The notes below the pieces were generated by a model. It was not told where the DNA came from. It was given only the letters and a program-made list of their open reading frames with translations, and searched no databases. This document shows, in pieces, positions 17,374 through 26,200 of a DNA stretch of 64,000 bases; within the stretch, counting starts at the first letter, position 1, and the number at the start of each line of letters is the position of its first letter. The position numbers and the translations under genes are program-made. The DNA lies in NCBI GenBank assembly GCA_025360815.1, contig JANYBL010000124.1:1-64000 (forward strand), given 5' to 3'. The DNA comes from Burkholderiales bacterium (GTDB lineage Bacteria > Pseudomonadota > Gammaproteobacteria > Burkholderiales > Usitatibacteraceae).

Positions 17374-18552
17374 TCACCGCATAAAGCGCCCGTCCTTGCC
17401 AATGATGCTCAGTTCCACGACCTCGGAGCCGGTGTGGTCGGTTGGGCTAAACGTCAGCAGATACCCGCCGTAATCCACGCTGCGCATATTTTCAAGTGCG
17501 ATGACCAAGCTTTCACGTGTTGTTTTGCCGCCAGTGCGTTTGATCGCATCCACCAGCACGCGGGCATTGATATAGCCTTCCATCCCCGCATACGACTGGG
17601 GCAACTTATATTCGGCGGCAAGTTTCTGAAAGTCATTCGAGACCGCCGTTACCACCGAGTATGGCGACGGAAAGACCTGTGTCACAATCACGCCACGTGA
17701 GAATTCGCCCAGTTCTTTCACATAGGAGCTGGATGCTGTATTCGAGAGCGATAAAAAGCGGCCGGTGTAACCCGCTCCTCGCAACTCCTTCACCAAATGT
17801 GCACATGGCTTTGAGACGCAGAGGCCAATGATCGCATCGGGCTTAGCTGCCATCAATTTGGCAACGGCGTCGTCTACTTTCGGATCGCCGCGCGGTATCG
17901 ACACCATCGCAACGGCCTCCGACTTGGCGGCGGTCATACCGGCTTTGAAACCTTCCAAAGCATCCAACCCAAACGCATCATCGGTGTAGACGGTGGCGAG
18001 TTTGGTGGTTCCTTGGGCCAATAATTGACCAATCGCGCGTTCTACTTCTAGTCGATACGGTGGCCGCAAATTAAAAAAATAGCGCTTGGCTGGAGAATGC
18101 ATCACTAACGATCCGCCCACGAATCCCAGCACGGGCAATTTCGCGCCCATTACCACGGGAATCACCGCCTCGGCGTTGGCGGTGCCGCGCCCCAAGATGA
18201 GCGCCAACACATTCTTTTCATCAAGCTGTTTGGCATTCGCAGCCGATAATTTTGGATCGTATTTATCGTCCACACTAATGATCTTGAGCTGGCGGCCATC
18301 GATGCCACCCGCCTTATTAATTTTGTCGAGATAAGCAAATGCGGCATCGCTCATTTCCTTTACATTTGCCATCTGCACGCCTGAAAGATCGGCTGTTTGG
18401 CCAATAAGAATATCGGCCTTGCCGGTATTCTCGGCGGACGCGGACATACCAGCCGCAAAGAGACTGCATACGGCTGTCACTTTCCACGCTGCTCCAAGTA
18501 ACCGGGGAAATGATGCCAAACCGCGACCGCTAGAGCGGGAGTAGGTGTTCAT
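17374..18552 (-). CDS. Branched-chain-amino-acid-type ABC substrate-binding protein
   Basis: 392 residues of the LivJ/LivK type I periplasmic binding fold (Peripla_BP_6). The N-terminus has a long signal peptide ending ASA before ENTGKADI. Typical segments are ILIGQTADLSG, KINKAGGIDGRQLKIISVDD, NVLALILGRGTANAEA and a later AGMEGYINARVLVDA. The ATG at 18552 has AAGGAAAG upstream; an in-frame start at 18573 has none. The ligand may be an amino acid, amide or aromatic acid. No permease or ATPase gene is in the window, so the transporter partners are elsewhere or it works as a sensor. It is transcribed away from the FMN-enzyme gene with 100 bases between. Confidence 0.92.
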   Translation of the reverse strand: MNTYSRSSGRGLASFPRLLGAAWKVTAVCSLFAAGMSASAENTGKADILIGQTADLSGVQMANVKEMSDAAFAYLDKINKAGGIDGRQLKIISVDDKYDPKLSAANAKQLDEKNVLALILGRGTANAEAVIPVVMGAKLPVLGFVGGSLVMHSPAKRYFFNLRPPYRLEVERAIGQLLAQGTTKLATVYTDDAFGLDALEGFKAGMTAAKSEAVAMVSIPRGDPKVDDAVAKLMAAKPDAIIGLCVSKPCAHLVKELRGAGYTGRFLSLSNTASSSYVKELGEFSRGVIVTQVFPSPYSVVTAVSNDFQKLAAEYKLPQSYAGMEGYINARVLVDAIKRTGGKTTRESLVIALENMRSVDYGGYLLTFSPTDHTGSEVVELSIIGKDGRFMR

Positions 18553-18652
18553 TGTTTTCTTTCCTTTTCGCACTATTCATTTGAGACTCGATTAAAATAG
18601 TAAAAAACTTATAGCAGTACTCAAACAGTCATCACTCACGACGGGGAGCATC

Positions 18653-20359
18653 ATGCAAAATGCAGCCAACGCATTGAACGCAATCGTTCCGCAACGCTAC
18701 TGGGCTTGGGCAAGCTGCATTGTTTTAAGTGCGCTGTGCATGGGCATGGCACTCATCACGGTCAACCTGTTTTGGCTCTGGCCTACATTGATGATGTTTA
18801 TGCTAAGCATTGTCGGACTGGTTGACTACTGTCAGAACCGACAGGCTATACGCCGGAACTATCCTGTGTTAGCACATTTCAGGTTCTTCTTTGAATTTAT
18901 CCGCCCCGAGATCCGCCAATACTTTATTGAGGCCGATACAGAGGAGCTTCCCTTCTCGCGCGCGCAACGCGCGATTGTCTATCAGCGCGCCAAACATGTG
19001 GGTGACAAGCGCCCGTTTGGTACGCAAATCAATGTTTATGCGCCCGATTACGAGTGGGTCAATCATTCGATTGCGCCAGTTGAAATTTTAAGCCACGATT
19101 TCCGTATCACGATTGGTGGCGCTGATTGTAAACAGCCTTATTCGGCGAGCGTATTCAACATTTCAGCAATGAGTTTCGGCGCGCTGTCGGCGAACGCGAT
19201 TCTGTCGCTCAACGAAGGCGCACTGCGTGGCAAGTTTTATCACGACACCGGTGAAGGTTCGATCTCGCGTTACCACCGCGCGCAGGTCGACGGCAAATAT
19301 ATCGGCAGCGGCGGCGGCGATATTGTTTGGGAGCTTGGTTCCGGCTATTTTGGTTGTCGCGGCGCGGACGGCAAATTTGATGCGGAAAAATTTGCCGCCA
19401 ATGCAAAATCCGATCAAGTGAAAATGATCGAAATTAAGCTGTCCCAAGGCGCAAAGCCCGGCCACGGTGGGGTATTACCGGGCGCTAAAGTGACAGTCGA
19501 GATCGCCGAGGCACGCGGCGTTAAGGTAGGCGAGGATTGCATTTCGCCCGCCAAACACTCGGCATTTTCCACACCGCTGGCGTTGCTGGGTTTTGTGAAA
19601 AAACTGCGTGAGTTGTCGGGCGGTAAGCCGGTCGGAATCAAGCTGGCCATAGGCCATCCTTGGGAATGGTTCGCGATTGTGAAAGCGATGTTGCAAACCG
19701 GTATCACACCGGATTTTATTGTGGTCGATGGTGGCGAGGGCGGCACGGGCGCGGCGCCGTTAGAGTTCACCGATCATGTCGGTGCACCGTTACGCGAAGC
19801 GCTGATGCTGGTGCACAACACGCTGGTCGGCGTGGCCTTGCGTGACCGAATCAAAATCGGCGCATCGGGGAAAATCGTAACCGCCTTCGACATCGCCAGA
19901 ACGCTCGCAATGGGCGCTGATTGGTGCAATTCTGCCCGCGGCTTTATGTTTGCGTTGGGTTGTCTGCAAGCGCAGACCTGCCATACCGGGCACTGTCCGA
20001 CGGGGGTAACCACGCAAGATCCGAAGCGTATGCGAGCACTCGTGGTGCCGGAAAAGTCAGAACGTGTTTATCAATTTCATAAAAATACGCTGGAAGCGTT
20101 AAAAGAATTAATTGCGGCGGCCGGCTTAAACCATACGTCTGAGATTGGTCCAGAGCATGTGATTCGCCGTGTATCGTCCACCGAGGTGCGCTCATTGGCG
20201 GCGTTGCATAGCTGGGCGAAACACGGCGAGTTACTGGAAGATGTTTTTGATCCGGATCGCGCCCATCCCGTGTTCAAGGTGTTTTGGCAGGTATCGCGTG
20301 CCGATAGCTTTGCAGCGCCGCCGAACGTGTTATCGAAACGCGGTAGTAAAGAGGTTTAG
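18653..20359 (+). CDS. Membrane-anchored glutamate-synthase-like FMN protein
   Basis: 568 residues. Two N-terminal membrane spans (about 15-57) precede a domain like the FMN/glutamate-synthase centre of GltB. Marks are NISAMSFGALSANAI, DTGEGSISRYH, GAKPGHGGVLPGAKV, DFIVVDGGEGGTGAAP and the cysteine set CLQAQTCHTGHCPTG that would hold a [3Fe-4S] cluster. It lacks the glutaminase domain, so it is not a complete glutamate synthase. Members of this stand-alone family have been linked to methylated-amine and other redox chemistry, but no function can be assigned here. GGGAG precedes the ATG. The divergent gene is a binding protein. Confidence 0.92.
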   Translation: MQNAANALNAIVPQRYWAWASCIVLSALCMGMALITVNLFWLWPTLMMFMLSIVGLVDYCQNRQAIRRNYPVLAHFRFFFEFIRPEIRQYFIEADTEELPFSRAQRAIVYQRAKHVGDKRPFGTQINVYAPDYEWVNHSIAPVEILSHDFRITIGGADCKQPYSASVFNISAMSFGALSANAILSLNEGALRGKFYHDTGEGSISRYHRAQVDGKYIGSGGGDIVWELGSGYFGCRGADGKFDAEKFAANAKSDQVKMIEIKLSQGAKPGHGGVLPGAKVTVEIAEARGVKVGEDCISPAKHSAFSTPLALLGFVKKLRELSGGKPVGIKLAIGHPWEWFAIVKAMLQTGITPDFIVVDGGEGGTGAAPLEFTDHVGAPLREALMLVHNTLVGVALRDRIKIGASGKIVTAFDIARTLAMGADWCNSARGFMFALGCLQAQTCHTGHCPTGVTTQDPKRMRALVVPEKSERVYQFHKNTLEALKELIAAAGLNHTSEIGPEHVIRRVSSTEVRSLAALHSWAKHGELLEDVFDPDRAHPVFKVFWQVSRADSFAAPPNVLSKRGSKEV

Positions 20360-20507
20360 CCTCTGCGGCTTGGCATCCGCACAACATTCGCCGCTTATTT
20401 TTCCATCTGCTTGCGGTCGTGCAAATAATATGGCACGATTAGTGTCATTAATTTTTTGCGTCCGTAATTTTGCCGCCCATCCTTAAATCCATTCAAGCAA
20501 AGCCATC

Positions 20508-21707
20508 ATGAATCTTGATCCGAACGAAACCGAACAAGCCTTTCGCACCGAAGTGAGGGCCTTTGTTGAACAATCTTTGCCAGACGATATCCGCCAGACT
20601 GTACTAAACGGGCGCGAACTGGGCAAAGACGACTATCTGCGCTGGCAACGCATTTTGCACCAACGCGGCTGGGGCGCGCCGGGCTGGCCGAAGGCATTCG
20701 GTGGTACCGGCTGGACTGCGCTGCAAAAGCATATTTTTGACGAGGAAACAACCACCGCCGGTGCCCCCGGACAGGTTGCGTTTGGGCTCCACATGGTGGC
20801 GCCGGTGATTATGGCGTTCGGCACGCCGGAGCAGCAGCAGCGCTTCTTACCGCGCATCTTGACTGGGGAGGACTGGTGGTGCCAAGGTTATTCAGAGCCT
20901 GGCTCCGGGTCTGATTTGGCATCGCTTAAAATGCGTGCCACGCTCAGCCCAGATGGCAAAAACTACGTATTGAACGGGCAAAAAACTTGGAACACATTGG
21001 GGCAGCACGCGGACTGGATTTTTTGTTTGGTGCGCACCAACACTGAAGGCCGCCAGCAAGCCGGTATTAGTTTTGTCTTGGTCGATATGAAATCGCCAGG
21101 CATCACCGTGCGTCCAATCATCATGCTTGATGGCGGGCACGAGATTAACGATGTGTTTTTTGACAACGTCATCGTGCCAGTGAGCGATCGGATTGGTGAA
21201 GAAAACAGAGGCTGGTCGTACGCGAAATTTTTGCTTGGTCATGAACGCACCGGCTTGGCGCTGATTGGCCAGTCAAAACGCGCGCTTAAACGCTTGAAAA
21301 TGATTGCGAAATTTGAGCAAGCCAATGGCAAGCCACTCGTTGAAGATCAACGCTTCCGCGACCGTATGGCAAGGGCGGAAATTGATTTAACGGCATTGGA
21401 TATTACGATGATGCTGTTGCTATCGGTGGATGAGTCCAAGCCGCTCGGCCCCGAAGTATCGATGCTTAAAATTCGCGGCACTGAAATTTTGCAGGTGCTA
21501 ACCGAACTGACTATGCAAGCCTGTGGACACGCGGCGCTGGCCTCATTGCCACAAGCGCTCAAGCCCGGTTGGGAAGGTGTTCCGATAGGGCATATCTATA
21601 CGCCGCCGGTGGCAGGCTGGTATTTCAATATGCGCAAGCTCAGCATTTTTGGCGGCTCGAACGAGATCCAAAAAAATATTATTTCACAGATGATTTTGGG
21701 TTTGTAG
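20508..21707 (+). CDS. Acyl-CoA dehydrogenase, probable catalytic subunit of a hetero-oligomer (PimC-like)
   Basis: 399 residues, full ACAD fold: GYSEPGSGSDLASL in the middle domain, NGQKTWNT, and a C-terminal FGGSNEIQKNI. FAD-dependent alpha,beta-dehydrogenation of an acyl-CoA. The position of the catalytic Glu used by medium-chain enzymes is Gly here (FGGS), but Glu246 in GHERTGLAL lies where isovaleryl-CoA dehydrogenase and the heteromeric steroid enzymes carry their base. The next gene is a second ACAD that lacks this Glu. Pairs like this form two-subunit enzymes such as pimeloyl-CoA dehydrogenase PimC/PimD or mycobacterial FadE pairs. Substrate unknown: dicarboxylyl, branched or polycyclic acyl-CoA. 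Confidence 0.93.
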   Translation: MNLDPNETEQAFRTEVRAFVEQSLPDDIRQTVLNGRELGKDDYLRWQRILHQRGWGAPGWPKAFGGTGWTALQKHIFDEETTTAGAPGQVAFGLHMVAPVIMAFGTPEQQQRFLPRILTGEDWWCQGYSEPGSGSDLASLKMRATLSPDGKNYVLNGQKTWNTLGQHADWIFCLVRTNTEGRQQAGISFVLVDMKSPGITVRPIIMLDGGHEINDVFFDNVIVPVSDRIGEENRGWSYAKFLLGHERTGLALIGQSKRALKRLKMIAKFEQANGKPLVEDQRFRDRMARAEIDLTALDITMMLLLSVDESKPLGPEVSMLKIRGTEILQVLTELTMQACGHAALASLPQALKPGWEGVPIGHIYTPPVAGWYFNMRKLSIFGGSNEIQKNIISQMILGL

Positions 21708-21765
21708 TTCATTCATCGGTGAATTTGCATCATTCGGGAATCAACAGGAATCAATAGGAATTAAG

Positions 21766-22890
21766 ATGAATCTCAATTTATCAGACGAACAATTGGCATT
21801 GAAAGAAACGCTTAGGCGTTTTGTGGCAAAAGACTACAGCTTTAAAACACGACATGACATTATTCATTCTGAAGAGGGGATTTCTGCCGCACATTGGGCG
21901 CAGTTTGCCGAGCTTGGTTTGCTAGCATTGCCCTTTGCCGAAGCGCATGGCGGCTTGGGGGGTAATGCAGTCGATACGATGTTGGTGATGGAAGCGATTG
22001 GCTCGGGCTTGATGGTGGAGCCTTACTTGGCCACGGTCGTACTCGCGGGTGGTTTGGTTCAGGACGCCGGAACTGAGGCGCAAAAAAATGCGCTGCTGCC
22101 AAATATTGCCGACGGCAGTTTGCGAATGGCGTTTGCGCATTACGAGCCGGGTGGGCGCTATGAAATGTCGCAGGTGTCGCTGCGAGCCGAGCGCCTGGCA
22201 GATGGCTATGCACTCGATGGCGTGAAGACATTTGTCCTTCACGGTGCGCAGGCCGCTAAACTAGTCGTTTCCGCTCAGGACGGGGCCGGACTTTCGATGT
22301 TCATTGTTGATTCAGAAGCCGACGGCGTCAGCGTTCGTGGCTATGTGACCCAAGACAATTTACGTGCTGCTGAGATCACCTTCAATGCGGTCAAGGTTGG
22401 CGCAGCGGCTTTGCTGGGCGCGGCGGGAGACGCGGAGCCTGCCATTTTGCGTGCGCTCGATGCCGCGAATGCCGCCCTTTGCGCAGAGGCCGTCGGGGCG
22501 ATGGATGCGTTAAACCAGGCGACACTGGAATATCTTAAAACCCGCAAACAATTCGGCGTCGCGATTGGTTCATTCCAAGCGCTGCAACATCGCATGGTGG
22601 ATATGTTCACCGCCGCAACACAAGCACGCTCTATGGCAATTTTGGCCAGCATTCGCGTGGCCTCGGGAACTACCGAAGAACGCCGCTGGGCGTGTGCGGC
22701 GGCCAAGGTATTGGTGAGCGAATCTGCGCGTTTGGTCGGCCAGCAAGCTGTGCAACTGCACGGCGGCATGGGTGTGACCGATGAGCTAAGTGTCAGCCAC
22801 TATTTCAAGCGGTTGACCTGTATTTGCGCGAGCTTTGGCGATGCAGATTATCACTTGGACTATGTTAGTAGTCGATTGTTGGCTGCCTAA
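21766..22890 (+). CDS. Acyl-CoA dehydrogenase, probable partner subunit (PimD-like)
   Basis: 374 residues starting MNLNLSDEQLALKETLRRFV. The C-terminal domain is recognisable (LKTRKQFGVAIGSFQALQHR and LHGGMGVTDELSVSHYFKR), but the middle domain is diverged (AHYEPGGRYEMS), and both possible catalytic-Glu positions are other residues (LDAANAAL and FGDADYH). I infer a structural or FAD-sharing subunit of the enzyme formed with the preceding ACAD. It starts 58 bases after that gene. The ribosome site AGGA is the last copy of a 10-bp repeat (GGAATCAACA, GGAATCAATA, GGAATTAAG at 21737-21765). Length is normal for the small subunit. Confidence 0.92.
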   Translation: MNLNLSDEQLALKETLRRFVAKDYSFKTRHDIIHSEEGISAAHWAQFAELGLLALPFAEAHGGLGGNAVDTMLVMEAIGSGLMVEPYLATVVLAGGLVQDAGTEAQKNALLPNIADGSLRMAFAHYEPGGRYEMSQVSLRAERLADGYALDGVKTFVLHGAQAAKLVVSAQDGAGLSMFIVDSEADGVSVRGYVTQDNLRAAEITFNAVKVGAAALLGAAGDAEPAILRALDAANAALCAEAVGAMDALNQATLEYLKTRKQFGVAIGSFQALQHRMVDMFTAATQARSMAILASIRVASGTTEERRWACAAAKVLVSESARLVGQQAVQLHGGMGVTDELSVSHYFKRLTCICASFGDADYHLDYVSSRLLAA

Positions 22891-22907
22891 ATTTGCCGCA
22901 TTATGTT

Positions 22908-23372
22908 TCACGGTTTCACATACTCGTAAAGCGGTTTGCCCTTATCCACGACATGTACGGTAAATAATTTTAGCGATTTATCACCGACCACTTTATAGCC
23001 ACCGTGGACCACGCCGCGTAGGTTTAAAATCGGCGCGCCAGTCTCTAATTTGACCGGTTCCTTACCCGGATATTGCACGGTTGCCCCTTGCAAGATGTAG
23101 CCGCTTTCCACACCATGGTGCGAGTGTAGCCCGACCTCATCCCCAACTTTGAATTCAACGATCGAGCTGATGACTTCCATACCAGCGGGTGGCATCGCCA
23201 TCGTTAAATCGGCGCGCTTCATCTCGGTTCGGCCGGGAGAATCTTGGGCGGTCGCTGACATGGCGCCAACAAAAAGCATGCAACAGACAACGCGTTTAAG
23301 CGCAAATTTTACTGGGCGCATTGGATTTCTGACGACAACGTTCGTACTGGCCTTCGTCGTACTGGCTTTCAT
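22908..23372 (-). CDS. Exported single-domain cupin protein
   Basis: 154 residues. Cupin motif 1 is HSHHGVESGYILQG (metal ligands His, His, Glu) and motif 2 is weaker (GVVHGGYKVVGDKSLKLFTVHV). A signal peptide core (VCCMLFVGAMSATA) follows a 17-residue N-terminal extension, MKASTTKASTNVVVRNP, encoded by a short duplicated stretch; AAGGAGAGAGAG precedes this first ATG, so the extended start is likely used. Small periplasmic cupins of this type are of unknown function. The gene converges on the acyl-CoA dehydrogenase gene with 17 bases between. Confidence 0.87.
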   Translation of the reverse strand: MKASTTKASTNVVVRNPMRPVKFALKRVVCCMLFVGAMSATAQDSPGRTEMKRADLTMAMPPAGMEVISSIVEFKVGDEVGLHSHHGVESGYILQGATVQYPGKEPVKLETGAPILNLRGVVHGGYKVVGDKSLKLFTVHVVDKGKPLYEYVKP

Positions 23373-23488
23373 CTCTCTCTCCTTCGGAATGGCGCCGAAC
23401 GGGCCGCGCGACTACTAAACCTTGAACACTGGACATTGAACAAGCGCCAACTAAGTGTGCGCTAACCGGCAGGTAGATTCAAGTCAGA

Positions 23489-23509
23489 GGTAAGCGGTAA
23501 GCAGTAAGC
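23489..23509. repeat. Triple 7-bp tandem repeat
   Basis: GGTAAGC occurs at 23489 and 23496, followed by AGTAAGC at 23503. It lies in the divergent promoter space between the cupin and the oxidoreductase gene, 57 bases before the latter's start. Confidence 0.7.
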
Positions 23510-23565
23510 AGGCAGTTGTTATACTCCATTCACTATCATTCGCAGATAACGGTCTAAGGTCAAAC

Positions 23566-24894
23566 ATGGCGTTAAAACCAAGCGCACCAAAAAGTACCGC
23601 AGCGCGAAAAGTGGCAGCAAATGCCATGCCAGGGGCTGCCGAATCTACGCGACGTTACGACGTAATCCTTTACGGCGCTACTGGTTTTGTGGGCAAACAA
23701 ACAGCTGCATATTTTGCCGAAAATGCTGGAGAGCTGCGCTGGGCAATCGCAGGCCGCGACGGGGCCAAACTCGGCGCGTTGCGAGCGACCTTGGGACTCG
23801 TCGCTGCACGGGTCGGTGTGATCGTCGCTGATGCTACGGACGCCAAAGCGCTGACACAATTGGCTTCCCAAGCGCATGTCGTGCTGAGCTCGGCAGGGCC
23901 CTTTGCCTTGTATGGCAGTAGATTGGTTGCCGCGTGCGTTGCCCGACGGACGCATTATGTAGACATCACCGGTGAGACACCATGGGTGCGAAAGTTGATT
24001 GATCGGCACCAACGTCAGGCGTCAACAGACGGCACGCGGATTATCCCCTGTTGCGGATTCGATTCGATTCCGTCTGACTTGGGTGCGTGGATGGCAGCCG
24101 ATGCGCTCATGCAACAAACAGGGGAGCCGTGTGTCAGCGTGAAAGCCTGCTTCTCGATTCGCGGCGGACTCAATGGCGGCACGTTTGCGTCGCTGATGAA
24201 CGTCATGGAATCGGGGGAAGGCGAGTCGTTTAGGCAACCCTTTTTGCTAAACCCGACGCGCTCAGTGCCAAGCGATGAAAGTTCGCATGCCGATCCGATC
24301 GTGCCGCACCATGACGCAGATTTTAGCGCTTGGCTCGGCCCATTTTTTATGGGGCCCATCAATACAAGGGTGGTGCGGCGATCCGCAGCATTGTCCTCAG
24401 TCGACGCTAAATCGCCCTATGCACATGATTTCCATTATCAAGAATATTTGCGCTTTGGGCGCGGCATAACGGCTGCAATGACAGCGGCCGGCATGAGCGC
24501 CGGCATGGGCATCGGACAGAACGCGATGCGCTTTGGCATGGCGCGCCGATTGGCAAAAATGTTTGCGCCGGCGCCGGGTAAGGGGCCATCCGAACGCAGC
24601 ATGAACGGCGGCGGCTTTCGTTGCGAGTTAATTGGTAAAAATGCCAGCGGCGATCTGGTGCATGTAACCATTGCCGATCAAGGCGACCCCGGCAATCGCG
24701 CCACGACCAAGTTTGTCTGCGAGGCCGCGATGGCATTGGCGGTCAATCAAAAATCGTTGCCAGGCGGCACCTCCTTTGGCGGCGTTTTGACGCCAGCCAG
24801 CGGTTTGGGTAGCGTGTTGGTGAAGCGTCTTGTTGCGGCCGGAATGAGGCTTGACATTCGCACAATTGAAAAAGACGCTTCTCGTCCGCGATGA
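23566..24894 (+). CDS. Saccharopine dehydrogenase-like NAD(P) oxidoreductase
   Basis: 442 residues. A 28-residue Ala/Lys-rich leader precedes a Rossmann fold with YDVILYGATGFVGKQTA as the dinucleotide loop, then AGRDGAKLGAL, VVLSSAGPFALYGS and HYVDITGETPWVRK. This order matches the saccharopine-dehydrogenase-like / trans-acting enoyl reductase family, whose members act on lipids or polyketides in mycobacteria and are uncharacterised in most proteobacteria. A lysine-pathway role should not be assumed. A mid-protein hydrophobic Ala/Gly/Met stretch (GITAAMTAAGMSAGMGIG) may touch membrane. It begins 193 bases from the divergent cupin gene. Confidence 0.88.
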   Translation: MALKPSAPKSTAARKVAANAMPGAAESTRRYDVILYGATGFVGKQTAAYFAENAGELRWAIAGRDGAKLGALRATLGLVAARVGVIVADATDAKALTQLASQAHVVLSSAGPFALYGSRLVAACVARRTHYVDITGETPWVRKLIDRHQRQASTDGTRIIPCCGFDSIPSDLGAWMAADALMQQTGEPCVSVKACFSIRGGLNGGTFASLMNVMESGEGESFRQPFLLNPTRSVPSDESSHADPIVPHHDADFSAWLGPFFMGPINTRVVRRSAALSSVDAKSPYAHDFHYQEYLRFGRGITAAMTAAGMSAGMGIGQNAMRFGMARRLAKMFAPAPGKGPSERSMNGGGFRCELIGKNASGDLVHVTIADQGDPGNRATTKFVCEAAMALAVNQKSLPGGTSFGGVLTPASGLGSVLVKRLVAAGMRLDIRTIEKDASRPR

Positions 24895-24924
24895 AATAAT
24901 AACGGAAAAGTTTCTGGAGAGATC

Positions 24925-25598
24925 ATGTCGACCGCAGCACCTTTTGAAACGACACCGCTCGCGTTCAAGGAAAAGCCAGCGGCTGAAATGCAAATGTGCG
25001 CAAATGATTTTTATCGGGAAATGAATTTTCGCCGCACCGTACGCGATTTTTCCAGTAGGCCAGTTTCGCGCTGCGTCATTGAAGCATGCCTGCTCACGGC
25101 GGGCACCTCGCCATCGGGCGCGAACTAGCAACCATGGCGATTCGTCGTGGTCAGCGATGCGGCGACGAAATCAACTATTCGTGTCGCTGCGGAAGCCGAA
25201 GAGCATAAATTCTACGAGTGCCGCGCCACCGATGAATGGCGCAATGCGTTGGCATCGCTTGGCACAGATGCAAATAAACCGTTTCTGGAAACGGTACCTT
25301 ACCTGATTGCCGTTTTTTATGAAGCGCACGGCTTGAGTGTTGACGGTAAAAAGGAAAAACGCGACCACCCCGCCGATTTAACGGGTGTTGCCTGTGGCCT
25401 GCTGTCGTAGCCCTACACTAGGCGGGACTTGCGACGCTGACGCACATCCCGAGTCCGATGGCATTTTTAAACGAAATTTTGAATCGGCCTGGCAATGAGC
25501 GTCCGTTTCTGCGCTTGGTCGTCGCCTATCCCGCAGAGGGAGCCTGCGTGCCGAATATTTCCCGCAAATCATTGGCCGAAATTGCGCAGCTTATTTAG
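24925..25598 (+). pseudogene. Decayed nitroreductase-family gene
   Basis: Starts MSTAAPFETTPLAFKE with GGAGA upstream, then FRRTVRDFSSRPV and TSPSGAN, the FMN-binding start of the nitroreductase fold. TAG at 25126-25128 breaks the frame inside the SGAN-QPW motif, but QPWRFVVVSD continues in the same frame through KPFLETVPYLIAVFYE to GLLS, where TAG occurs at 25408-25410. The rest ([17 protein letters not shown], then [13 protein letters not shown], ending AEIAQLI) is in another frame and stops at 25598, so a deletion or frameshift lies near 25410-25425. The wording resembles the iodotyrosine-deiodinase/BluB-like branch. Not likely to make an active enzyme. Confidence 0.88.
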
Positions 25599-26200
25599 CA
25601 GAGCAGAAAGGCGAATTCTTGTCGTGTGTCCTCTCAGGATTTGCGATGGTAAAGCTATAAACCGAAAACATCGGTCGGTGAAGCTGAAACGGTTGAAGGT
25701 GACGGCTCAGCGTTGGTGGGGTTCAAAAATATTGCATCTCTCAGATTGTTGATTTTTAATGTTGACGCGCAGCGCAGGCATGGCAAAGTGGCATGGCAAA
25801 GTGAATAGGGCGGGCGCGAAGAGGCGTTTTTGTTGGGCTCTGAAAATCATCACGTCACCGTTTGGGGCGAGCACGGCACTTCGGCTGCCATCGAAAGAAA
25901 ACCGCACGATAGATGGCAAAATTATTACGGCAATATCGCCGCGCATTTACCAACCGTGCGCCCTCATCATCACCCCGGAAGGGAACACCGTTGCGACACA
26001 GCGGCCATAATGTTGCGATAAAATTTCAAGCAAAAAAAGGCGCAAAATAGGCGCTCGAAATTGACGCGAATACGTCAATAACGATGCTCGAATACCATGC
26101 GCGAATATCAATCGAAAAATGCAAACATCGGCTGCATTCGTTTTTCTATTCATTGATATCACCATTTAATTGCCACCAGCAAATAGGACGGAGTAGAAAA
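25599..26200. other. Gene-free stretch before ald
   Basis: About 600 bases with short open frames only; a plus-strand frame at 25830-26021 is His-rich near its end but matches nothing I know. GGCATGGCAAAGT is perfectly duplicated at 25777-25802. An inverted repeat at 26060-26079 lies in the probable ald control region. Confidence 0.5.
26060..26079. promoter_or_regulatory. Inverted repeat upstream of ald, possible operator
   Basis: ATTGACG (26060-26066), six bases, then CGTCAAT (26073-26079) form a perfect 7-bp dyad about 120 bases before the ald start. The spacing suits a dimeric regulator. Alanine dehydrogenase genes are often under Lrp/AsnC-type control, but the site cannot be assigned to a regulator. 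Confidence 0.35.

Noticed and set aside
23489-23509. GGTAAGC repeats as a CRISPR-like array
   Set aside because: Units are 7 bp with no spacers and no cas genes; it is a simple tandem repeat.
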